Below are positions 1-6,200 of a stretch of 8,819 bases of DNA, in pieces. Made by a program: the position numbers and the translations under genes. The DNA is from Oscillospiraceae bacterium (GTDB taxonomy: Bacteria; Bacillota; Clostridia; Oscillospirales; Acutalibacteraceae): the NCBI GenBank assembly GCA_009786735.1, contig WQRM01000057.1, forward strand, positions 1-8,819, read 5' to 3'. The notes beneath the pieces are model-generated. The model saw nothing but the letters and a program-made list of their open reading frames with translations. It had not been told where the DNA came from and made no database searches. Positions within the stretch are counted from its first letter, which is position 1. Each line of letters starts with the position of its first letter.

Positions 1-1
1 C

Positions 2-1096
2 CTACCCCGCATGCTCCAGCAGGAACGCGGCGAGGGTTTCGCCGAACACACGCCCGGCGAGCACGGCTTCTTGCAGGGTGTTGGCATCTGTGCCGATCTC
101 GAAGAACATCGCGTAGGGCGCAAGATCCATGTTAAAGCGGCGCGGCGTGAACCACAGCGGCTTCATCAGCCCGGGATAGCGTTGCTGCGCAAACACATGC
201 AGCTGCGACATCATCGCAAGGTTTGTTTCCCAGTTGGGGAAGTTGCCCACGTTTTCGTCCACACCGGCAAGCAGCATCACCTGCGCGATTTGGTGACCCA
301 TGATGTTCGCAATCGGCTTGATGCGGTCGCCGTTGGCGCGGTGGATGGCATCGCGGTGCACGTCAATGGTCAGCTGAATGGACGGATAGCGCGCCATCCA
401 GTATTGAATGGCCAGCCGCGAGCGGTCATAGTGCCCCGGCCAAGGCACGTCAAACACCGACGTGTCGTGAATCACGTTGAACCCGGCGCGGCGCAGCATA
501 TACACAATTTCGTCGCCCACGCGCACAATGTTGCGGTTGTAGTCCTCAGTGCGCGAGTCCCAGTTGGCGGCAAACCAGGGGCGGTCAATAATCTCAAACC
601 CCTCGGTGGTGTGCGTGTGATAGACCAATATGCTGGGCAGGTTTGGGTCAAGCTGCAGGGTGAGCGGTCGTGCCAAGTCTTGCGCAAAATCGCGCGCTTG
701 CTGCGTTGCGGTGAGGTTATACACCGCAAGATCACCCACCACATGGGTCGCATGGCGGCTGGTGTAGTGAATCGGCACAATGTTGCCGCCGGGCACATGG
801 TCAGCGAACTCGTAGTACGCCTCGTCCATCAGCACCAGAATATCCGTCGGCGTGGACATCAGGTCAATGTCGCCGGTGGTTACGGGACGGCGGCGGCGGC
901 GTGTTGGCTGCGCACGTGGCACGTAGCGTGCATCGGCGGGCAGGTCGGGCAGATCTTGCAGCAGCACGGCAGCGCCCTGCGGCAGTTCGATGCCTGCGCT
1001 GATTATCGCCGCGCTTTGCAGCAGACTATCCCCCGCCAGCAGGCTGATGGCCGCCACCAGCACCATCGCCAGGGCAATGAGCTTGTTTCGATTCAC
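2..1096 (-). CDS. spoIIP: Stage II sporulation protein P (SpoIIP), engulfment peptidoglycan hydrolase
   Basis: SpoIIP is a membrane-anchored cell-wall amidase/endopeptidase. It works with SpoIID (and SpoIIM) at the septal membrane of the sporangium, thinning peptidoglycan so that the mother cell can engulf the forespore. The 364-residue product has an N-terminal membrane anchor at about residues 5-25, then a linker with a five-Arg run (66-70), then the catalytic region from about residue 153. Family signatures seen are ILVYHTHTTEGF (156-167, with H160, H162 and E165), IDVHRDAI (244-251, H247) and FFEIGTDANTLQEA (331-344, E333). The expected hydrolase His/Glu positions are therefore all present. 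The length is slightly short of the roughly 400-residue Bacillus protein, with the difference in the anchor/linker. The start is GTG at 1096 with a GGGGAGGT site five bases upstream; the next in-frame ATG (codon 11) would cut into the anchor. The stop is TAG at 2-4. In known sporulators this gene is mother-cell (sigma-E) controlled, but I see no convincing sigma-E promoter here. Family assignment is secure. Confidence 0.94.
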   Translation of the reverse strand: MNRNKLIALAMVLVAAISLLAGDSLLQSAAIISAGIELPQGAAVLLQDLPDLPADARYVPRAQPTRRRRRPVTTGDIDLMSTPTDILVLMDEAYYEFADHVPGGNIVPIHYTSRHATHVVGDLAVYNLTATQQARDFAQDLARPLTLQLDPNLPSILVYHTHTTEGFEIIDRPWFAANWDSRTEDYNRNIVRVGDEIVYMLRRAGFNVIHDTSVFDVPWPGHYDRSRLAIQYWMARYPSIQLTIDVHRDAIHRANGDRIKPIANIMGHQIAQVMLLAGVDENVGNFPNWETNLAMMSQLHVFAQQRYPGLMKPLWFTPRRFNMDLAPYAMFFEIGTDANTLQEAVLAGRVFGETLAAFLLEHAG

Positions 1097-1100
1097 GATA

Positions 1101-1108
1101 ACCTCCCC
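1101..1108 (-). promoter_or_regulatory. Ribosome binding site fixing the GTG start of spoIIP
   Basis: Read on the minus strand this is GGGGAGGT, a near-perfect Shine-Dalgarno sequence whose GGAGG core ends five bases before the GTG at 1096. It supports GTG as the true start rather than the ATG ten codons later, which has no comparable site and would lose part of the membrane anchor. Confidence 0.8.
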
Positions 1109-1172
1109 ACAACACGATTATCGCAGTATATGCTGGACAGGGTGTGGGTATGTGTGGATTGAGATGAAGTAG

Positions 1173-1250
1173 ACCTGTAGGACGCGCCGCAGCGGGTTTA
1201 ATCTCACCATATTTTTATCGCCGGGTGGCGCGTCCGCCACCCCTACAGGT
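1173..1250. repeat. Palindromic intergenic element with unequal arms (REP- or MITE-like)
   Basis: The outer ends ACCTGTAG (1173-1180) and CTACAGGT (1243-1250) are perfect inverted repeats. The match continues inward: the left arm reads ACCTGTAGG then ACGCGCC (1173-1188). The reverse complement of the right arm (1227-1250) reads ACCTGTAGG, then eight extra bases GGTGGCGG, then ACGCGCC. The extra bases belong to a nested hairpin, GGGTGGCG (1223-1230), loop CGTC, CGCCACCC (1235-1242), a perfect 8-bp stem. No transposase gene is present and no T-run follows, so this looks like a dispersed non-autonomous repeat rather than a terminator. I recall similar palindromes in clostridial genomes, but cannot confirm copy number here. 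Confidence 0.6.
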
Positions 1251-1277
1251 TGTGGACTGGTGGGTCTTGCAAAAAAA

Positions 1278-1327
1278 TTCGCACCCCCCTGTCCTGCGGC
1301 GAATCTTCGCACCCCCCTGTCCTGCGG
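1278..1327. repeat. Direct repeat, two exact 22-base copies at 28-base spacing
   Basis: The 22-base unit, starting TTCGCACCCCCCTG, occurs at 1278-1299 and again, identically, at 1306-1327, separated by six bases (CGAATC). The flanking bases differ, so the match ends there. Two copies are too few for a CRISPR array and the unit is not palindromic. It reads as a local tandem duplication within the repeat-rich intergenic region. Confidence 0.85.
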
Positions 1328-1332
1328 GACAT

Positions 1333-1397
1333 CCCCCCTCTAAAGAAGGGGGCGGGGCTTAAGGATATGCCGTCAGCGGGCTTTCGGCTGCAAGCCC
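1333..1397. repeat. Two short inverted repeats in the intergenic mosaic
   Basis: The first is CCCCCT (1334-1339) pairing with AGGGGG (1347-1352) around a seven-base loop. The second is GGGCTT (1378-1383) pairing with AAGCCC (1392-1397) around an eight-base loop. Neither is followed by a T-run. Both look like parts of the dispersed repeat material filling 1173-1660 rather than functional terminators. Confidence 0.5.
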
Positions 1398-1400
1398 TTG

Positions 1401-1436
1401 GCTCCCTCTGATAGAGGGAGCTCCCGCCGCAGCGGG
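1401..1436. repeat. REP-like double hairpin
   Basis: Two perfect stems sit one base apart. GCTCCCTCT (1401-1409) pairs with AGAGGGAGC (1413-1421) over a three-base loop. CCCGC (1423-1427) pairs with GCGGG (1432-1436) over the loop CGCA. This arrangement, a CTCCCTCT stem followed by a GC stem with a CCGCAG centre, resembles a repetitive extragenic palindrome that I remember as frequent in Oscillospiraceae-like genomes. That recollection was not checked. The structure itself is plain in the sequence. Confidence 0.7.
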
Positions 1437-1461
1437 TGAGGGTGGGGTGCGGAGCACATGC

Positions 1462-1609
1462 AAATCCCCCACGCGCGGTGCGGCGTACCCCCACCTGCAC
1501 GTCTGCGACGTGCTTTCCTCCCCCAAGGGGGAGGCACAGAGCCCCTGCGCTGAGGTTATGCAGTGCGATTGCGAGTTTGACAATATCTCATTAAATCCCC
1601 CCACGCGCG
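1462..1609. repeat. Near-identical AAATCCCCC(C)ACGCGCG motif pair
   Basis: AAATCCCCCACGCGCG at 1462-1477 recurs at 1593-1609 with one extra C. The second copy leads into a small GC hairpin, CGCGC (1604-1608), loop GAA, GCGCG (1612-1616). The two copies bracket the hairpins at 1497-1534, so 1462-1616 could be one composite insertion with similar ends. Confidence 0.55.
1497..1534. repeat. Adjacent pair of perfect hairpins
   Basis: GCACGTC (1497-1503) pairs with GACGTGC (1507-1513) over the loop TGC. Three bases later CCTCCCCC (1517-1524) pairs with GGGGGAGG (1527-1534) around AA. Both stems are perfect. No poly-T follows. They belong to the palindrome cluster upstream of the transporter gene. 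Confidence 0.65.
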
Positions 1610-1630
1610 AAGCGCGGCTAGCTTTTTTTG

Positions 1631-1654
1631 GTTCTTTTTTTGCAAAAAAAGAAC
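1631..1654. repeat. Perfect 24-base palindrome immediately upstream of the transporter RBS
   Basis: GTTCTTTTTTT (1631-1641), central GC, AAAAAAAGAAC (1644-1654): every base is matched in the opposite arm. It ends ten bases before the GGAGG core of the transporter gene. On the transcript it would form an A-U-rich stem next to the ribosome binding site; on DNA it could be an operator. A similar palindrome may be a common dispersed repeat in related genomes, so regulation is only a possibility. Confidence 0.7.
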
Positions 1655-1660
1655 AGAGAA

Positions 1661-1670
1661 AAAAGGAGGT
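1661..1670 (+). promoter_or_regulatory. Ribosome binding site deciding the transporter start
   Basis: AAAAGGAGGT is an almost perfect Shine-Dalgarno sequence, with five bases between it and the ATG at 1675. The open frame extends upstream to 1447, but that part runs through palindromic repeats and encodes nothing transporter-like, so the ATG at 1675 is the start. Confidence 0.88.
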
Positions 1671-1674
1671 CACC

Positions 1675-3168
1675 ATGGAACACGAACGACTATCCAAACG
1701 CAACTTGTGGAGCTACACGCTCACGGGGGTGGGGCGCGACACGGCGGCGCAGCTGTGGTCGGGCAACCTGCTGAACTTCATCATGTTCACCCGCAGCCTC
1801 ACGGCGCAGCAGTTCGGCGTGATTAACGCGCTGATGGTGGCGGCGAGGGTGTTCGATGGCTTCACCGACCCGATCATGGGCAACATCATCGAAATCACCC
1901 GCACGCGCTGGGGCAAGTTCAAACCGTGGATTGCCATGGGCATGGTGCTGACGGCGGTGGTGGTGATCATCACCTTCAGCACCACGCTGCAAGACTGGCA
2001 GTTCGTCACGTTCATCGGCATCATGCTGTTTGTGTATAGCAAGGTGTTCACCTTCAACGATGTGGGCTATTGGGGCATGCTGCCGTCGCTTGCCAGCCAA
2101 AAGGCTGACCGCGACAAGCTCAGCGCCCGCGCGATGCTGTTTGCGGGCATCGGCGGGGGGATTGCGTCGATCCTCATTCCCATGCTCACGGTGGGTGATT
2201 TTGCGCTGGGCGGCAACGCGCTGCAGGCCTATGCTCGGCTGGCGATTGTGTTCAGCGTGGTGGCGATGGCGTTCCAGCTGCTGACGCTCATTGGCGTGAA
2301 GGAAAAAGCGCTGCCGCCCAAAGGGGAGGACACCGTTAATCGCGTGGGGCTGCGCACGATCTTCCGCACCATTCGCCGCAACGACCAGCTGACGTGGCTG
2401 ATGATTATCTTTTTGCTGGCGACAACCGGCGGCAACATCGTCGCCAGCATGTTGGGCACGAACTTCATCTTCTTCCGCTTTGGCTACCAAGGGATTCTTA
2501 CGACGATTTTCATGACGCTGGGTGCGGTTGCCACCGGCGTGGTGCTGCTGCTGTATGAACGGGTGTCGATACGGTTCTCGCGTGCGAAATTGCTGAAGAT
2601 TGCCACGGTGTGCATCCTGGCGGGGAATGCGTTCATCCTCGTTGTGGGTGTGCTGCCGATTCGTCCGTGGCAAGTGCAGTTTGGGCTGATGACCTTGGGC
2701 AACTTGTTCGCGTTTGGTGCGTTTGGCGTGTATGGCTTGGTGGTGCTGGTGTGTGTGGCGAACACGGTGGAGTATAACGAATGGCTCACCGGCACGCGCG
2801 CGGAGGGCATCATCTTCAGCATTCGTCCGTTCATCATTAAGCTGGGGCATGGTGTGGTGCAATTGATTGTGTGGCTGGTGTTCATGGCAACCGGCGTGTT
2901 GCAACACACTAACGCCATTGCGGGCTATGAACAGCAGACCGCCATGGGCTACATCAACACCGACGTGCGCATGGAGCACATCACCCAAGTGATCGACGCG
3001 GTGCCCGCCGGGCGCACCCTTGCGCTGCTTGCGGCGATGACAATTATCCCCAGTGTGCTGGCGCTGGTGTCCTATTGGCTGTTTAGGGGGAAATTCACGC
3101 TCACCGAGCAGCGCTACGAGCAGATATTGGGTGATCTTGCCCAAAGGGACAACGAAACAATTGGTTGA
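1675..3168 (+). CDS. GPH/MelB-family sugar:cation symporter
   Basis: This 497-residue polytopic membrane protein belongs to the glycoside-pentoside-hexuronide:cation symporter family of the major facilitator superfamily, which imports sugars or glycosides with Na+ or H+. Hydrophobic segments fit the usual 12-helix fold. Family motifs seen are GVGRD (18-22), DGFTDPIMG (61-69), RTRWGKFKPWI (76-86), FNDVGYWGMLPSLA (127-140), VEYNEWLTGTRAEGIIFS (365-382) and the tail YEQILGDLAQR (481-491). Compared from memory with Salmonella MelB, D22 and D129 match the sugar-contacting D19 and D124, D61 and D65 match the cation-site D55 and D59, and K389 matches K377. The coupling machinery therefore appears intact. 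The substrate cannot be told from sequence. No sugar-catabolic gene or regulator lies alongside, so its pathway is not shown. The stop is TGA at 3166-3168. No clear terminator hairpin follows before the next promoter, so read-through into the downstream gene is possible. Confidence 0.92.
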   Translation: MEHERLSKRNLWSYTLTGVGRDTAAQLWSGNLLNFIMFTRSLTAQQFGVINALMVAARVFDGFTDPIMGNIIEITRTRWGKFKPWIAMGMVLTAVVVIITFSTTLQDWQFVTFIGIMLFVYSKVFTFNDVGYWGMLPSLASQKADRDKLSARAMLFAGIGGGIASILIPMLTVGDFALGGNALQAYARLAIVFSVVAMAFQLLTLIGVKEKALPPKGEDTVNRVGLRTIFRTIRRNDQLTWLMIIFLLATTGGNIVASMLGTNFIFFRFGYQGILTTIFMTLGAVATGVVLLLYERVSIRFSRAKLLKIATVCILAGNAFILVVGVLPIRPWQVQFGLMTLGNLFAFGAFGVYGLVVLVCVANTVEYNEWLTGTRAEGIIFSIRPFIIKLGHGVVQLIVWLVFMATGVLQHTNAIAGYEQQTAMGYINTDVRMEHITQVIDAVPAGRTLALLAAMTIIPSVLALVSYWLFRGKFTLTEQRYEQILGDLAQRDNETIG

Positions 3169-3203
3169 ATTGCACAAAATGAATATGCTGCCATAAAATA
3201 GGG

Positions 3204-3232
3204 TTGACTTTTCTATGAACATAGTGTAAAAT
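3204..3232 (+). promoter_or_regulatory. Sigma-A-type promoter of the giant exported protein, with inverted repeat in its spacer
   Basis: TTGACT (3204-3209) and TAAAAT (3227-3232) lie 17 bases apart, the ideal spacing, with one mismatch to each consensus hexamer. Transcription would start near 3239 and give a leader of nearly 60 bases. The spacer holds a perfect inverted repeat, CTATG (3213-3217), AA, CATAG (3220-3224), which is well placed for a repressor or activator half-site pair. The surrounding 3169-3296 is much richer in A+T than the genes, as expected for a promoter region. Confidence 0.75.
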
Positions 3233-3284
3233 GGAGAAGGCTACATGTATTCTTAATTATAGAAACGTGTTTTGAATTATACTT

Positions 3285-3289
3285 GGAGG
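3285..3289 (+). promoter_or_regulatory. Ribosome binding site of the giant exported protein
   Basis: GGAGG with seven bases to the ATG at 3297. It fixes the start directly ahead of a canonical signal peptide (MKLLRKLPKR then a hydrophobic stretch). Confidence 0.9.
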
Positions 3290-3296
3290 AGAAAGT

Positions 3297-6200
3297 ATGA
3301 AACTGTTACGTAAACTACCGAAACGCACCCTAGCCGTTGTGTTGAGCATCGTGCTGGTGGTGGTCTCACTGCCGCTGGTGGCAAGAGAACGGGGGCAGGC
3401 GATTGACCAGCCGCTGAACACCGCCATGGTGCGCGCGCTGGCTCATGCGTTGAGTGAGCCCGACCCGGACAGCCCGGGTCAGCGTCGCATTTTGCCGGAG
3501 ATTGAGGCTATGACTTGGTCGTTCCCGCGCCAGCCTGGCACACCTGGCAGCAACGCGCATGGGGCATGGGGGCGAGAGCCAAGCGGCGGTGCCATCGCTG
3601 CGGTAAACACCACTGTGTTTGCCAACAACGCTCCCAATGCGATGTGGGAAGTGATTGAACGCTACCACGCGATTATGCGGCATAGCCATGATCGCACGAT
3701 TGTGGAAGTAACACACGGCGAAACGATGGTTATCGGTTCGTTTGTGTTCCCGGCTAGCATGAACGCAATGATTCGTGACTATATTTTCCGTTTATACCCT
3801 GAGTTGGAAGTTAGTGATGCGCTGTTTGATTTGCTGGGTCAAGCGCATGTAGGTGAGGGATCCATCACTTACGACACATTTCAATGGGCTTCTGGTGGCA
3901 CGCCTTTGCATGGTGCGCGTGGACGTCCCGGTCGTCTTGGCTCACCATATTCTAACTTTGATGAAATGGACTGCGGCGGTGCGTTGTTTGGTGGTGTTTC
4001 GAACAACAACATGCACACTGACAGCGTAACTTGGAATAACCCTAGCCATGCGGATCGCCACCGGATTTATGGTGAAGCAACCGCAGTCGGTCGCGTCACG
4101 CGTACGCAATTGGAAATGTTCCGCTCGTTTGACAGCATTGATGATATTCCGAACGCCGGTTATCTGACGCGTGAGATGAGAACGCATTTGCATAGTTTTA
4201 TGACGCGCATTTCTTCTGGCTTTTTGGGCATTGGTATCGCACAATTTGTTTGGTTGGTCAACGGCCACCGGCCACATGGTCTTCGCGTAGGAAGCGGCGA
4301 CAATCAAGTGGATGCTAACCACATCCGCTGGGGCGCCCACCACGCCGCTGCGTGGGCTCATGCTCAATACCATGGCTTTATGGTTCATGATCTCAATCCC
4401 GTGGATACGGTACCTGCGCGTGAAGTGATGATTGACTACCGTGCAGCGATCAGCCGCGATGGTCAGCTTGGTAGTTGGGTTGACTACGAGTATCTTCGTG
4501 TGCTCAGCCGCACAGAATTGCTGCAACGACAAGTGGCGTTGAGCACGGCGTTGAATGCTCTTCCCGTCGTGTTTGCACAAGAAGGCGGCATCGCTGCTCC
4601 TGTGTTGGAGCATTTTGGCTTGCCCACCTTGCAATTTGGGCAAGAAACACTCGACATTATTAGCCAACTGCTTGCGGTGTTTTTGAACACTGCGGTGGAT
4701 CATGCGTCGTGGTTCTTCAGCCCTGCGACGGCTCCGGCGCCCGGCGTGGTTTTCCACGACCAAGCTCCCGGTGCGCGCCATGTGTTTGACAGCGTCGCGC
4801 AGACGCATATGGACAACCCGGGCTATGACTTGCGCGAAGATTTCATCAACAGGGGCTTCACGCTGGCAGAACTGCAAAGTCTGTATCGCGAAGCAGCCTT
4901 TCGTCGTGACCGCTTGCTTGCTATCTATAATGATGTTACGGTGGACTGGGACAACTTGGTGTTTGCAGCAAGCTTCCTGATTGAACATGCCTTTGTGTTG
5001 GATATTGACCGCGCGGTGGCGTGGATGACCCGACTGAACAGCGTTATTCAACGCTGGGAAATCTGGGACATGCGCGATGCCATGGTGGCACTGATTGATG
5101 CCAGCGCGAACTACAGCGAAGGGCGCAACCCCAACTTGGGTGAGTATCCCTTTGAGGGTGACTACTTTGGTGACAGTGATTACGCCAATAGCTTCAGCGT
5201 CATTGTGGCTTGGCGCGACACCATTATTGGCCAGCAAGGCTTCCTAGACACCAAGGGTGTGATGGGTTATGCCAGCTATGTTGAAGCAATTGTTGGATTT
5301 GATTATCAAGTTAACACAGTAGCATACTTTCACCACAACCGCCTGCTTGACCTTGCTGCTGAGATTGCCTATCGTGAGACGCACTACTTTAGTGAAGCAC
5401 GCTGGTATTCTTTCCGTGACTTCTTCCTGCCGTTGATGGCCGAGTCGCCCTTTGCGCACCGCTCGCCGCAGTGGCTGATGAGCACCCTGAATGGCAGCGA
5501 AATGCGACTGATTGGCGGAAACTGGGTGGAGGTGCCGTTCCCGCATCCCAATGCGCCACGTCCGTCCTACCGCGGCGTGCGCCAGAACATCCAGGCGTAT
5601 ATTTCGATGGCGAATGAGGCGTATGCCTACTTCGGCAACCGTGACCCCGGTGGGGAGTGGTATTCGATTTTCGGCGGCGGATTCTATGAACAAATCCGCT
5701 TGATGGAACTGCAAATGCAAGAAGCAATTGCGGTTAACCTTGCCATGCACGCTCAAGAAGCCATGAGTATCATTTATGAGCTCAAAGACGCAGGGGTTGA
5801 CCCAACACGCATTGATGCGCTGGAGGTGTTTCACCCACGCTATGACTATATCAATGTGCTTAGTTGGAACACGATGGATCAGTTGTTGACTATCGTCAGA
5901 AGAATGGGCTTTGTTGAGGGCACTCATGATGCGCCGAACTGGACACGATACAGTGACCCGTTCTATTTCCTCCAACATGTAATTGGCGATCTTTCGCAGA
6001 TTGAGCTGCCTGGTTATCCAAACCTGATTGCGCGGGCTGATATTATCTTCCTGCGGGGAATTGAAGCGCAATATCGAATCTTTTTGCAAAACCCACAGAA
6101 CCACCACCGCAGGGCGAACCTGCCCGCGCCGCAGCGTGCAGCAACACCGCGGACTGCAGGGCAGTCAAACCCGTTCATGGATATCCGTGACAACCACGAC

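Noticed and set aside
1125..1130. TATACT on the minus strand, upstream of spoIIP, as a -10 element (sigma-A or sigma-E).
   Set aside because: No matching -35 element for either sigma factor lies at the right distance, so I cannot support it.
11..1162. A 383-codon open frame on the plus strand opposite spoIIP.
   Set aside because: It overlaps a well-recognised spoIIP over its whole length and its product is His/Arg-rich and domain-free.
1278..1327. CRISPR-like array.
   Set aside because: There are only two copies with a six-base gap, no palindromic repeat and no cas genes.
1401..1534. Rho-independent terminators for either flanking gene.
   Set aside because: The hairpins lack a following T-run and lie upstream of both divergent genes rather than at their 3' ends.
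1577..1596. TTGACA followed by TTAAAT as a promoter for the transporter.
   Set aside because: Spacing is only eight bases, far too short. At the proper 16-18 base distance the sequence is C-rich with no -10 element.
1447..1674. A possible 76-residue N-terminal extension of the transporter.
   Set aside because: The stretch passes through hairpin repeats, has no ribosome binding site, and the family starts near the ATG at 1675, which has a near-perfect one.
3169..3203. Terminator after the transporter gene.
   Set aside because: No stem with a T-run can be drawn in this AT-rich stretch.
1690..3222. A 510-codon minus-strand frame opposite the transporter gene.
   Set aside because: It is antisense to a clear membrane transporter, and the product is a composition artefact of hydrophobic codons read backwards (His, Gln, Arg, Asn).
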